Assembly: GCF_900631615.1 (NCBI RefSeq)
Contig: NZ_LR131273.1
Span: 1,736,001 to 1,800,000, forward strand
Direction of reading: 5' to 3'
From: Tsukamurella paurometabola
GTDB lineage: Bacteria > Actinomycetota > Actinomycetes > Mycobacteriales > Mycobacteriaceae
Length of the DNA stretch: 64,000 nt
Made by a program: the position numbers and the translations under genes. Below, piece after piece: positions 48,395-56,921 of the stretch (position 1 is its first letter; each line of letters begins with the position of its first letter). Under the pieces are notes generated by a model that did not search any database, had not been told where the DNA came from, and saw only the letters and a list, made by a program, of their open reading frames with translations.

Positions 48395-49360
48395 ATGCAC
48401 ACCGTGGCCGTCCTGCTGCTGGAACCCATCGTCGGCTTCGACGCCGCGATACCGCCGCTGTGCTTCTCCGAGGCCACCGACGACGCCGACCGACCCCTGT
48501 ACCGCGTGATCACCTGCGGTATCGACCGGAACCCCGTCCGTGCGACGGGCGGCTACGCGATCACACCCGAGGCCGGTCCCGAGGCCCTCGCCCTGGCCGA
48601 CACGGTGATCGTGCCGGGCACCAAGATCGCCGGGCCCCGGTTCGACGGGACGCTCCCCGACGACATCCGCGCCGCCCTCGCCACGATCCGCCCCGGCACC
48701 CGCATTGTCTCCATCTGCACCGGCGCCTTCGTCCTCGCCGCCGCCGGGCTGCTCGACGGACGGAACGTCACGACGCACTGGAAGTACGGCGCCCAACTGC
48801 GCAAGCTCTACCCCGCCGTCGGCCTCGTCGATCACGTCCTGTTCACCGACGACGGCGATGTGCTCACCTCCGCCGGCCTCGCCGCCGGCGTGGACCTGTG
48901 CCTGCACCTGATCCGCACCGACCACGGCGCCGCCGTCGCGAACAAGGTCGCCCGGCACTGCGTCGTCCCGCCCGCCCGCGAGGGCACGCAGGCCCAGTTC
49001 GTCGACGTCCCCGTGCCCGTCAGCGGGGCCGGCAGCACCGTCGAACCACGGGACTGGGCCACGCGCAACCTCCACGAGAACCTGTCGGTCGAAGCGCTGG
49101 CCCGCCGGGCCGGGATGTCGGTGCGCACGTTCAACCGCCGGTTCCGCGAGGAGACCGGGCAGACGCCCGGCGCGTGGATCCTCCGCCGCCGGCTCGACCG
49201 CGCCCGCGAACTGCTGGAGACCACCGAGTTGTCCGTCGACGCCGTCGCGCGGGACTCCGGGCTCGGCACCGGCGCCAGCCTGCGTGCCCACCTGCGTCGC
49301 GACACCGGAATGACGCCGCTCGGGTACCGCCGCGTGTTCCGGGAGCCCGCGGGCGCCTGA
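48395..49360 (+). CDS. GlxA-family AraC regulator with DJ-1/PfpI domain
   Basis: 321 residues. The N-terminal DJ-1/PfpI-like domain (about 1-195) has the nucleophile-elbow region RIVSICTGAFVLAAAGLLDG. The C-terminal AraC DNA-binding domain has both HTH units: LSVEALARRAGMSVRTFNRR, then LSVDAVARDSGLGTGASLRA. This family often controls transporters and amino-acid catabolism. Divergent from the MFS transporter. Confidence 0.9.
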   Translation: MHTVAVLLLEPIVGFDAAIPPLCFSEATDDADRPLYRVITCGIDRNPVRATGGYAITPEAGPEALALADTVIVPGTKIAGPRFDGTLPDDIRAALATIRPGTRIVSICTGAFVLAAAGLLDGRNVTTHWKYGAQLRKLYPAVGLVDHVLFTDDGDVLTSAGLAAGVDLCLHLIRTDHGAAVANKVARHCVVPPAREGTQAQFVDVPVPVSGAGSTVEPRDWATRNLHENLSVEALARRAGMSVRTFNRRFREETGQTPGAWILRRRLDRARELLETTELSVDAVARDSGLGTGASLRAHLRRDTGMTPLGYRRVFREPAGA

Positions 49361-49437
49361 GCGGCGCACCGTCGGGGCCCGGCGGCTGCCGGCCGGGCGC
49401 TGGACGCGCCCCGGGAGGCGCCGGGCAAAATGATCGG

Positions 49438-50580
49438 ATGCAGAGTCGGGTAGCGCCGCTCACCGGGCTGCGCGCCGTCGCGGCGGCCGCGGTGTGCCTC
49501 ACGCACGCCGCCTTCTCGACCGGGCACTACACCGACGACTTCGCCGGGCACCTGTGGGCGCGGTTCGAGATCGGCGTGCCCATCTTCTTCGCGCTCTCGG
49601 GCTTCCTGCTGTTCCGGCCATGGGTGCGGGTGCTGCAGGACGGCACCGGACACCAGCCCGACCTGCGGCGCTACGCCTGGCACCGGTTCCGGCGGGTGGT
49701 CCCGGCCTACTGGGTCGTCGTGGTCGCCGTCTACGCGCTCGGCCTCGTCCGGCACGAGCCGAACCCGTCCGGCGGCGGGGCCGACGGACTGATCCGGAAC
49801 CTCACCTTCACCCAGATCTACGGATTCGGGCACCTGCGCGTCGGCCTCACGCAGGCGTGGAGCCTCGCCGTGGAGATGGCCTTCTACCTCGCGCTCCCGC
49901 TGATCGGCTGGCTGCTCACCGCCGTGCTGTGCCGGTACCGGTGGCACCCCGCGCGGCTGCTGGCGGGGCTGGCGGCGGTCGCGACGATCACCCCGGTGTG
50001 GATCCTGATCGCCCCCGACATCGAGCTCACGGCGCGCATGTGGCCCCCCGCCTACCTGTGGTGGTTCGTCGGGGGCATGGCCCTCACGGCGGCCGCCCCG
50101 CTCGTCCGACGGTGGCCGCGGTGGACCACGGCCGCCTGCGTCGTGGTGGCGGCGGGGGGCTTCGTCGTCTCCGCGCTCCCCGCGATCGGCGGTCCGCCCA
50201 CGATGGTGCCGAAGAGTCCCGTCGAGGCGCTGGTGAAGTCGGCCCTGTACCTGCTGGTCGCGGTCGCCCTGATCGCGCCGCTCGGGCTCGCGCCGGAGTC
50301 CCGGTCGCCGTACCACCGGCTGCTCGGGACCCGGCCGATGGTGTGGCTGGGCGGGATCTCGTACGAGTACTTCCTGGTGCACCTCATCGTGATGGACGTG
50401 CTGCTCCTCGACGTCTTCGGGTGGCGGCCGTTCACCGGGAGCGTGGCCGTCGCGTTCCTCGCGACCTCGGCCGTCACCGTCCCCCTCGCGTGGGCGCTGC
50501 GCGCGGCCCTCCCCTTCGGGGATGATGAGAGGCGCACGGCGAAGCAGAAGGGGGTGACGGATGTCCGCACAGGAGCCTGA
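49438..50580 (+). CDS. Acyltransferase-3 family membrane protein
   Basis: 380 residues from ATG 49438 (MQSRVAPLTGLRAVAA). Ten or so helices with the acyltransferase-3 signatures LTGLRAVAAAAVCLTHAAF at the start, the conserved His in LTHAAF, and VPIFFALSGFLLFRPW with R in RRVVPAYW. Such enzymes O-acylate sugars, lipids or antibiotics at the membrane. The target is not readable. Its 3' end overlaps the next gene by 20 bases. Confidence 0.85.
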   Translation: MQSRVAPLTGLRAVAAAAVCLTHAAFSTGHYTDDFAGHLWARFEIGVPIFFALSGFLLFRPWVRVLQDGTGHQPDLRRYAWHRFRRVVPAYWVVVVAVYALGLVRHEPNPSGGGADGLIRNLTFTQIYGFGHLRVGLTQAWSLAVEMAFYLALPLIGWLLTAVLCRYRWHPARLLAGLAAVATITPVWILIAPDIELTARMWPPAYLWWFVGGMALTAAAPLVRRWPRWTTAACVVVAAGGFVVSALPAIGGPPTMVPKSPVEALVKSALYLLVAVALIAPLGLAPESRSPYHRLLGTRPMVWLGGISYEYFLVHLIVMDVLLLDVFGWRPFTGSVAVAFLATSAVTVPLAWALRAALPFGDDERRTAKQKGVTDVRTGA

Positions 50581-51802
50581 GGTGCACATCGAGGCGCCGG
50601 TGCGCCGGTGGTGCGATGCGCGCGCCATCCCCATGCCGCGCCGCGAGCTCTCCGACGAGGCCGCCCTGCTCATCGCCGCCGGGCACCTGCAACCCGCCGC
50701 CCGCGAGGTGGTGCTCAACCGGTTCGACACCGAGCGCGCCTTCCCCGACATCGGCGGCTACTCGAAGCTGCGCCGGCTCAGCCGCATCGCCGAGCACGAG
50801 ACGCCCGCGCCGTCGGCCGACGGGCTGCCACCCAACCCGCTGCAGCAGGCCAAGGCGGCCGCCGACGCGGTCCGCGGGGCGGACGCGCGGCGCAAACTGG
50901 CCGGCTTCCGGCACGCCTTCACCCTGAACCGCATCTCCTTCGCCGCGGGCGTCCGCGCGGTTCGGCGCGCCCGCAAGGACGCCGTGCACCTCGACCTCGA
51001 CGAGCGCGACGCGCTGTTCGACGCACTGTGCCTGACGCCGCTGCCGCTCACCCCGTCGGCCGCGGCGGTGGCGGCGCGGACCGTCGCACGGGTGGCCGGG
51101 CCCGCTCTGCGGCTCGCCCCGCAGCTCGCGGGGTGGGTCGACGGGCACGGCGCCCCCGACGAGGGGCTGCTCGTCTTCGAGGACCGCTACGACGTGCTGC
51201 TGTTCGTCGCCGGCCTCGTCTACGACAAGGTCAGCTACTCCCGCTCGGTGAGCGCCGGCGAATTCGACGAGCAACTCGGCCAGCTGGACCTGCCGACGGA
51301 CCTGGTGCAGATCTCCGCCGACGTCGTGCAGCTCAAGTCCGTGTGGACGCAGCTGCGGTACGCGCCCGGCCTCGCCGACGGCACCCGCTCGGGCGAGCTC
51401 GACAAGGTCTGGGACGAGCTCGTCGATCGCGTCACCGCGCTCACCCGCGTGGGCGACCTCGTGGACGTCGCCGACTCCAAGCGGCCGCGCCGCCTGTCCA
51501 TCGAATCCATCGACCAGCAGATCCACGAGCTGGTGCAGCGCTCCGGCGAGCGCGAGATCTCCACGCAGAGTGCGCGGCGCGTGGCCGGGCAGATCATGGG
51601 CGCGCGCGGCGACCTCCCGCCGGAGCTGTCCGACGGTGCGCGGCGCGCGCTTCCCGGTGCGGCGCCGGCCGGCGGTGCGGCCGACGTGGGCGCCGCCGGA
51701 GCGCCGAGGTCATCGGCACGGCCGGATTCGGCACTCCCCGGCGAGGCGCCCAAGGCGTGGAGGCCCGCGCCGGCTCAGCCGCGCGACCAGGACGCCAGGT
51801 AG
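50561..51802 (+). CDS. Conserved hypothetical protein
   Basis: 413 residues from ATG 50561, inside the end of the acyltransferase gene. Mostly helical and soluble; repeated Arg/Ala helices in the middle (AGVRAVRRARKDAVHLDLDE), a central beta region with LLVFEDRYDVLLFVAGLVYD, and a disordered Ala/Pro C-terminus (GAAPAGGAADVGAAGAPR). No domain I recognise. The 20-base overlap suggests coupling with the acyltransferase; the 3' end overlaps the convergent thioesterase by 28 bases. Confidence 0.78.
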   Translation: MSAQEPEVHIEAPVRRWCDARAIPMPRRELSDEAALLIAAGHLQPAAREVVLNRFDTERAFPDIGGYSKLRRLSRIAEHETPAPSADGLPPNPLQQAKAAADAVRGADARRKLAGFRHAFTLNRISFAAGVRAVRRARKDAVHLDLDERDALFDALCLTPLPLTPSAAAVAARTVARVAGPALRLAPQLAGWVDGHGAPDEGLLVFEDRYDVLLFVAGLVYDKVSYSRSVSAGEFDEQLGQLDLPTDLVQISADVVQLKSVWTQLRYAPGLADGTRSGELDKVWDELVDRVTALTRVGDLVDVADSKRPRRLSIESIDQQIHELVQRSGEREISTQSARRVAGQIMGARGDLPPELSDGARRALPGAAPAGGAADVGAAGAPRSSARPDSALPGEAPKAWRPAPAQPRDQDAR

Positions 51803-52218
51803 GTCTTCTCCTCGTCGGTGAGGCGCCGCAGGCTGCGCTTCTCGATGTCGACCACCGCCATCTGCGTGGTCGCCAGGATCGCCGCCTTCGACTCGGGCGC
51901 CGCGTCCTTCGCGCGGACCTCGTAGCCGATGGTGAAGTCGACGCTGCGGTTGGACGCGATGTACATCCCCACCTGGACCGGCGAATCCTCGTGGTACAGC
52001 TGGGCCTTGTACTTGATCGCGACGTCGGCGATGAAGGCGCTCTTGATCAGCGGCGCGTACTTCTCGCCCGCGGACAGGAGCCACTGGATGCGGGCCTCCT
52101 CCAGCAGCGTGACCATCCGCGCGTGATTCACGTGGCCCAGGGCGTCCATGTCCGACCAGCGGACGGGAACGTGTGCGGTGAAGGCGAACTCGTGCTTGCC
52201 GAGGCTCACCGCAGCCAC
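51775..52218 (-). CDS. Acyl-CoA thioesterase, 4HBT hotdog family
   Basis: 147 residues. A single hotdog domain: PVRWSDMDALGHVNHARMVT with the catalytic Asp in the SDMDALGHVNH signature, then a helix with LLEEARIQWLL, and strands VAIKYKAQLYHEDSPVQVG. YbgC/FadM-type thioesterases hydrolyse acyl-CoA. Overlaps the downstream end of the HisC2-like gene by 13 bases, so both belong to one transcript. Confidence 0.88.
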   Translation of the reverse strand: MAAVSLGKHEFAFTAHVPVRWSDMDALGHVNHARMVTLLEEARIQWLLSAGEKYAPLIKSAFIADVAIKYKAQLYHEDSPVQVGMYIASNRSVDFTIGYEVRAKDAAPESKAAILATTQMAVVDIEKRSLRRLTDEEKTYLASWSRG

Positions 52219-53297
52219 CCCGTCGCGAAGGCGAGGAAGGCGTCGTTCTCCTCCGGCACGGTGACGGTCACGCGGACGCCCGCACCGTCGAACCCGCGGA
52301 CCAGGAGGCCGGCCTCGGCGGCGTCGGCGGTGAAGCGCAGCGCGTCGGAGCCGAGGGGGAGCCAGACGAAGTTCGCCTGGGTGTGCGGGACGTCGAATCC
52401 GGCCGCCAGCAACGTGTCCCGGACCCGTGCCCGCTCGGCGACGACCGTCTCGGTGCGGGCGAGCAGCTCGTCGTTCGCGTGCAGTGAGGCGATCGCTGCA
52501 GCCTGCGCGGGCACGCTCACCGAGAACGGCAGGTGCACCTTCGCGAGCGCGGCGATCAGCTCCGGGTCGGCGATGGCGTACCCCACCCGCAGGCCCGCGA
52601 GACCGTAGGCCTTGGAGAAGGTGCGCAGCGCGATCACGTTGCGGTGCCGGGCGATCAGGGCGGCGCCGTCGATGCGCTCGCCGGTCACCTCATTGGCGCG
52701 GTGGTACTCGTAGTACGCCTCGTCGAGGGCCACGATCACGTGCGGGGGGACCTTCTGCAGGAACGCCTCGAGGGCCTCCTCGGACACCGTCGTGCCCGTG
52801 GGGTTGTTCGGGTTGCAGACGAAGATCAGGCGCGTGCGGTCCGTGATCGCCGCGGCCATGGCGTCGAGATCATGCACGTGATCGGCGGTGAGCGGCACCT
52901 GGACCGGGGTCGCGCCGACGACGCGCGTGACGATCGGGTAGGCCTCGAAGCTGCGCCACGCGAAGATCACCTCGTCGCCCGGGCGGCAGGTGACCTGCAC
53001 CAGGTCCTGGCAGAGGGCGACGGAGCCGCAGCCCGCGTGGAGCTGCTCCTCGGTGGCGCCGGTGAGCTTCGCCAGCTCGGCCTTGAGGGCGACGGCGCCG
53101 TTGTCGGGGTAGCGGTTGGCGTTGCGCAGGACCTCCGCGAGAGTCGCGGCGACCGACGGCAGCGGACCGTCGACGATCTCGTTGGAGGCGAGCTTGATCG
53201 CTCCGGGCGCGGACTTCCCCGGGACGTACGCGGGGAGGGCGTCGAGGTCGGAGCGGATGCTCAGCGGCGCGGGGTCGGTCGAGTTCTCAATGGCCAC
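52206..53297 (-). CDS. pat: Histidinol-phosphate / aromatic aminotransferase (HisC2/Pat-like)
   Basis: 363 residues from GTG 53297 (VAIENSTDPAPL). Fold-type-I aminotransferase: LASNEIVDGPLPSV near the start, the PLP-binding YPDNGAVALKAELAKLTGAT region, FVCNPNNPTGT, the Schiff-base lysine in LRTFSKAYGLAGLRVGYA and the C-terminal RVTVTVPEENDAFL with the substrate-binding Arg. It closely resembles HisC2/Pat of M. tuberculosis (Rv3772), which prefers aromatic amino acids; histidinol phosphate cannot be excluded. Confidence 0.85.
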   Translation of the reverse strand: MAIENSTDPAPLSIRSDLDALPAYVPGKSAPGAIKLASNEIVDGPLPSVAATLAEVLRNANRYPDNGAVALKAELAKLTGATEEQLHAGCGSVALCQDLVQVTCRPGDEVIFAWRSFEAYPIVTRVVGATPVQVPLTADHVHDLDAMAAAITDRTRLIFVCNPNNPTGTTVSEEALEAFLQKVPPHVIVALDEAYYEYHRANEVTGERIDGAALIARHRNVIALRTFSKAYGLAGLRVGYAIADPELIAALAKVHLPFSVSVPAQAAAIASLHANDELLARTETVVAERARVRDTLLAAGFDVPHTQANFVWLPLGSDALRFTADAAEAGLLVRGFDGAGVRVTVTVPEENDAFLAFATGWLR

Positions 53298-53330
53298 CCG
53301 GTCAGGGTAGACCGACGGTGCGCCCCGCGG

Positions 53331-53369
53331 GGCCACCGAGGCCGGTCGTGCGGACCGGCCCCGGTGGCC
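53331..53369. terminator. Strong hairpin downstream of the CsbD gene
   Basis: GGCCACCG-A-GGCCGGTC (53331-53347) pairs with GACCGGCC-C-CGGTGGCC (53353-53369) around a 5-base loop, with a single A/C mismatch. It follows the CsbD stop at 53378 on the minus strand and precedes the aminotransferase start, so it should end the leftward CsbD/Asp23 transcript. Confidence 0.75.
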
Positions 53370-53377
53370 GTGGGCGA

Positions 53378-53563
53378 TCAGTTGCCGGAGAGCTTGTCCT
53401 TGAGGGAGTCGGCGTCGCCCTTGACCTTGTCGGCGAACTCGCCCGCCTTCTCCTTCGCGGCGGCGGTGGCCTGGTCGACCTTCTCGCCAGCGGCGCTGGC
53501 GGCCTCCTGGGCGCGGCCCTTGAGCTCCTCGGCCTTGCTCTTCGCGTCGTCTGCGATGCCCAT
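53378..53563 (-). CDS. CsbD-family stress protein
   Basis: 61 residues from ATG 53563: MGIADDAKSKAEELKGRAQE, then repeated Ala/Lys/Glu amphipathic helix, ending DSLKDKLSGN. CsbD-like proteins are small, highly soluble, and induced by general stress in Gram-positive bacteria; their mechanism is unknown. A paralogue lies 120 bases upstream. Preceded by a GGATC-type ribosome site. Confidence 0.88.
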   Translation of the reverse strand: MGIADDAKSKAEELKGRAQEAASAAGEKVDQATAAAKEKAGEFADKVKGDADSLKDKLSGN

Positions 53564-53684
53564 GCGTGATCCTTCCGATACACCCGATGTGTTCCCCCGA
53601 GGCGGATCCCCGAGGTCTTGATTGTGCGCCGTGCCGCGCAACTGTGCTGGGTTATCGATTGCGATCGCGACGGACCTGCGGTTT

Positions 53685-53894
53685 TCAGTGACCGGTGAGC
53701 TTGTCCTTGACGGCATCGACGCCCTCCTTGACCTTGTCGGCGGCCTCGGAGATCTTCTCCTTCGCGGCCGCGAGCCCCTGGTCGGCCTGGCCCTCGGCCT
53801 TGAGGTCGTCGTTACCGGTGGCCGCGCCCGCGGCCTCCTTGGCACGTCCCTTGAGGTCCTCGGCCTTGTTCTTGGCGTCGTCTGCGATACCCAT
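53685..53894 (-). CDS. CsbD-family stress protein, paralogue
   Basis: 69 residues: MGIADDAKNKAEDLKGRAKE, then GNDDLKAEGQADQGLAAAKE, and the closing VDAVKDKLTGH. It shares the first ten residues with the 61-residue copy except for one, so the two are recent duplicates. It lies 2 bases beyond the stop of the membrane protein gene at 53897, in the same direction, which places the CsbD genes at the end of the Asp23 operon. Confidence 0.88.
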   Translation of the reverse strand: MGIADDAKNKAEDLKGRAKEAAGAATGNDDLKAEGQADQGLAAAKEKISEAADKVKEGVDAVKDKLTGH

Positions 53895-53896
53895 GG

Positions 53897-54487
53897 TTAC
53901 GTCCTCTCGATGGTCGTTCGATCTTCATCTCGGGGGATGTCCCCAAGTCTTCTGTCGCCGCGCCGGTCGTTCACCAGGACCTGGAACCCCACGTCGGGGC
54001 CGGTCGCGGCGGCCACCTCGCGGCGGGCGGCGGCCGCCAGGGCGGCGAGTTCGTCGACGGGCGCGTCGGGTGCGACCGACACCGCCACGCGAATGATCGG
54101 CGTGCCCTTCTCGACCACGGTCGACGGTCGGGCGCGGCGCACGAGCGTGCTGCGCCGCAGGTCGGCCGCGACGGCGTCCGCGACGCGTCCGAGGTCGACG
54201 GTGCCGTCGCCCGGGGTCTGCGCGGTGCGCGAGCCGGCGCTGCGCAGGTGCCGGACGAGCAACCACAGCGCGAGCAGCACCAGGAGCGCGCCGGCGACGC
54301 CCGTCACCGCGGGCCACCACGGCTGGTCGGGCAGGCGCACGATGGTCGGGACCGAGACGCGGTCGGCGGCATCGGCGGCGATCCGCTGGCCGAGCCGATC
54401 GCCCAGCGCCCAGAGTCCTCCGCCCAGCAGCACCAGCCCGACGAGGCCCGCGACGAGCCGGTCGATGACGCGGGTCGAGCCCTTCAT
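53897..54487 (-). CDS. AmaP-like alkaline-shock membrane-anchor protein
   Basis: 196 residues from ATG 54487, overlapping the upstream gene by 4 bases. Two transmembrane helices (VAGLVGLVLLGGGLWALGD and VTGVAGALLVLLALWLLVRH) form an anchor, followed by a cytosolic Asp23/Gls24-like alpha/beta domain (VVEKGTPIIRVAVSVAPDAP, VDELAALAAAARREVAAATG). In Staphylococcus AmaP tethers Asp23 to the membrane; this is its likely functional counterpart. Confidence 0.78.
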   Translation of the reverse strand: MKGSTRVIDRLVAGLVGLVLLGGGLWALGDRLGQRIAADAADRVSVPTIVRLPDQPWWPAVTGVAGALLVLLALWLLVRHLRSAGSRTAQTPGDGTVDLGRVADAVAADLRRSTLVRRARPSTVVEKGTPIIRVAVSVAPDAPVDELAALAAAARREVAAATGPDVGFQVLVNDRRGDRRLGDIPRDEDRTTIERT

Positions 54488-55263
54488 CGGGCCACCTCCT
54501 CGGCGTTGCGGCGGTCCGGATCGATCCGCCGGTGGAACCACAGCTCGCCGGACACGGGGGCGTGGCTGCGCCGCCGCGGCTTCACCGCGGCGATGACGAG
54601 CACGAGCCCGAGCACGACGGCGCCGACCGAGGCGGGCCAGGCCCACCAGGACCACCGCACGTCGTCGGCGATGCGCGGCACCGCGTCGATCCAGCGACTC
54701 CCGGCGACCCAGCCGATCGAGACGGCGGCGTCGCGGACCGCGATCGCGCCGAGCGCGATCACGGCCAGCAGCAGTGGCACCGTCGCGATGCTCGCCCCCG
54801 CGGCGCGGCGCGGCGCGTGGCGGCGCAGTGCCCGGTCCGGGGGCGGTGAGTCGGTCTCGGCCACGACACGGTGTGCGAGCGCCGTGCGGGGCTCCGTGCG
54901 TTCGTCGTTGATGCGGGTGATGTGCACGTGCACCTCCTCCGGTGCGGCACCCAGGCTGCGGGACAGCTCGTCGTCCACGGCGGACCGCACCGCAGGCACC
55001 AGGCGGCCCGCGTCGAGGGGCCACTGCGCGGCGATCTGCACGTCGACCTCGCTCCGGGCGCGGTCGGCGAACCGTACGGCCGGGAACTGACGGGTCGTGA
55101 GGCCGCGGGTCCGCTCGGTGCCGGGCACCGAGAGCACGGCGTGCTCGACGAGCTTGCGGCGCACGCGATCGTCGATGACGGTGCGGCCCCGGCCCGCGGC
55201 GTCGTCGGGCCGCCCGGCGGCAGGGGTCGCCGGGACGTCCGGGGTCATCGATTCGGTGGTCAT
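54484..55263 (-). CDS. Asp23-like protein with DUF6286-type membrane region
   Basis: 259 residues from ATG 55263. The N-terminal half is an Asp23/Gls24-like domain (VRRKLVEHAVLSVPGTERTR, then FADRARSEVDVQIAAQWPLD and VHVHITRIND). The C-terminal half has two transmembrane helices (IATVPLLLAVIALGAIAVRD and WPASVGAVVLGLVLVIAAV). DUF6286 assignment is from layout memory. It sits in the middle of the leftward alkaline-shock operon, overlapping the gene at 53897. Confidence 0.75.
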   Translation of the reverse strand: MTTESMTPDVPATPAAGRPDDAAGRGRTVIDDRVRRKLVEHAVLSVPGTERTRGLTTRQFPAVRFADRARSEVDVQIAAQWPLDAGRLVPAVRSAVDDELSRSLGAAPEEVHVHITRINDERTEPRTALAHRVVAETDSPPPDRALRRHAPRRAAGASIATVPLLLAVIALGAIAVRDAAVSIGWVAGSRWIDAVPRIADDVRWSWWAWPASVGAVVLGLVLVIAAVKPRRRSHAPVSGELWFHRRIDPDRRNAEEVAR

Positions 55264-55265
55264 GG

Positions 55266-55451
55266 TCAGCTCCGGTCGCGGCGCCGCAGGGCGGTGAGGT
55301 CGATGAGACCGTCGAAGTGGGCGCCCACGGCCATCCCGGCCGCCCCGAGGACGATCGCGAGCAGGAACCCGACCAGGCCCCCGACCACGATGGCGATGGC
55401 CACGAGCAGCCCGATCACGCCTCCCCACACGGTGAAGTTTCCTGGCGTCAT
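55266..55451 (-). CDS. DUF2273-like small membrane protein
   Basis: 61 residues. Two closely spaced helices (VWGGVIGLLVAIAIVVGG and LVGFLLAIVLGAAGMAVGA) with the Gly-rich hairpin typical of DUF2273, a small protein regularly encoded beside Asp23 family genes. The tail is charged (DLTALRRRDRS). Its ATG overlaps the upstream stop by 4 bases. Confidence 0.85.
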   Translation of the reverse strand: MTPGNFTVWGGVIGLLVAIAIVVGGLVGFLLAIVLGAAGMAVGAHFDGLIDLTALRRRDRS

Positions 55452-55774
55452 GCGGTGAACTCCTTCGCTGATGCGGTGTCCGGCCCCTCGGCCACCGCGA
55501 TATCGGATACGACGACGTCGACGGGCACACCCGCGGCGTCGGAGGCGGCCGCGCGGACCCGGTCCGCGAGGTCGACGAGATCGAGGTCGCGGCGGAACTC
55601 GAGCACCACGGAGACCTGCCCGCCGTCGTCATCGAGCCGGACACCGCGGACAGTGCGGCCCGGGAGGTAGGTGGCCGGGGACCCCGGCCCACCGGCGTGC
55701 ACGCCGACGACCCCGTCGACGGCGGTCACGGCGGCGACCACCCCGTCGACCCGCGCCGCTCGCGCCCCGCTCAC
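55448..55774 (-). CDS. Asp23-like domain protein
   Basis: 108 residues from GTG 55774. Two beta-alpha-beta units: VDGVVAAVTAVDGVVGVHAG, then VSVVLEFRRDLDLVDLADRV and VPVDVVVSDIAVAEGP. Short Asp23/Gls24-like proteins of this kind occur in actinobacterial alkaline-shock operons. It overlaps both neighbours by 4 bases. Confidence 0.72.
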   Translation of the reverse strand: MSGARAARVDGVVAAVTAVDGVVGVHAGGPGSPATYLPGRTVRGVRLDDDGGQVSVVLEFRRDLDLVDLADRVRAAASDAAGVPVDVVVSDIAVAEGPDTASAKEFTA

Positions 55775-56244
55775 TGGACCCGCGACTCCGACGAGGACTC
55801 GCCGGTGACATCGTCGTCGTCGGCGAAGTGGACGTCGTGGACCGTCACGTTGACCTCGGTCACCTCGAGGCCGGTCATGGACTCCACGGCGTCGATGACG
55901 TTGCTGCGAATGCCCGCGGCCAGGTCGTGGATCGCGACGCCGTACTCGGCGACGATCGCCACGTCGACCGCGGCCTGCCGCTCGCCGACCTCGACGGTGA
56001 CGCCCTGCGTGAGGTCCGGCGCGCCCGGAAGGGTCTCGCGGATGCGGCCGACCACGCGGGCGGCCTGGCCGCCGAGGTCGTACACCCCGTCGACCTCGCG
56101 GGCCGCGATACCGGCGATCTTCGACACGACGACGTCGGCGATGCTGGTGCTGCCGCGACCGACCTGAGTGGACAGAGCGGAGCCCGGCTTGGTGGCCGTC
56201 GACTCGTCGGTGGTCGCGGCGGGCTTGGTGGTGGTCGAGGTCAT
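55771..56244 (-). CDS. Asp23/Gls24 family envelope stress protein
   Basis: 157 residues from ATG 56244 (ribosome site GGGAGAGAACG). After a disordered head (TTTKPAATTDESTATKPGSA) the Asp23 domain is complete: IADVVVSKIAGIAAREVDGV, YDLGG, then VTVEVGERQAAVDVAIVAEY and VTEVNVTVHDVHF. First gene of the leftward operon and divergent from the ECF sigma gene, whose product may drive it. Confidence 0.88.
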   Translation of the reverse strand: MTSTTTKPAATTDESTATKPGSALSTQVGRGSTSIADVVVSKIAGIAAREVDGVYDLGGQAARVVGRIRETLPGAPDLTQGVTVEVGERQAAVDVAIVAEYGVAIHDLAAGIRSNVIDAVESMTGLEVTEVNVTVHDVHFADDDDVTGESSSESRVQ

Positions 56245-56360
56245 CTCGTTCTCTCCCTTGTGTCGTCTGCTGTACCGGGATCCGTTCCGGCACACTTGGT
56301 GAGTCGCCGGCTCGCGAGGATCGGCACGCGATTGTGATCCATCTCACATCAGGAGGGTGG

Positions 56361-56921
56361 TTGTTCGACTCGGAGCTGCTGCCGTCGCTGTCCGACGAGA
56401 CCCTGACCCGGCGCGCCCAGCGCGGCGACGCCGCGGCGTTCGACGTGCTCGTGCAGCGGCACGCGCCGGCCCTGCACCGCTTCGTCGCGCGGACGATGCC
56501 CGAGCGGAGCGACTGCGACGACATCGTGCAGGAGTCGCTCATCGCGGCCTGGAAGGCGCTCCCGAGCTTCGCCTTCCGGTCGACCCTGCGTACCTGGCTG
56601 TTCTCGATCGCCGCCCGCAAGACCGCTGACGTGCTGCGTCGCCGCGCGCCCGTCGTCGACTCGGAGGCCGTCGACGACGCCGTCGCGCGGGAGCCCGGAC
56701 CCGTCGAGAAGGCCACCGACAGGGACTTCCTCGACGCCCTCGCGCGGGAACTCGGGCGCCTGCCGTACCCGGCCCGCGCCGCGTGGTGGCTCCGCGAGGT
56801 CGACGGACTCTCCGTCGCCGAGATCGCAGGTGTGCTGCGGACCACCGAGGGGTCGGTGCGGGGCCACCTCCAGCGGACGCGCCAGCGCCTCGCCGAGGCG
56901 CTGGGGGAGTACTGGCCATGA
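56361..56921 (+). CDS. ECF RNA polymerase sigma factor
   Basis: 186 residues from TTG 56361, chosen because AGGAGG lies 4 bases before it; the GTG at 56334 has no ribosome site. Region 2 is visible in VLVQRHAPALHRFVARTMPE and CDDIVQESLIAAWKAL. Region 4 is in LPYPARAAWWLREVDGLSVA, then EIAGVLRTTEGSVRGHLQRT with the recognition helix. Divergent from the Asp23 operon and coupled (ATGA) to the next gene. Confidence 0.88.
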   Translation: MFDSELLPSLSDETLTRRAQRGDAAAFDVLVQRHAPALHRFVARTMPERSDCDDIVQESLIAAWKALPSFAFRSTLRTWLFSIAARKTADVLRRRAPVVDSEAVDDAVAREPGPVEKATDRDFLDALARELGRLPYPARAAWWLREVDGLSVAEIAGVLRTTEGSVRGHLQRTRQRLAEALGEYWP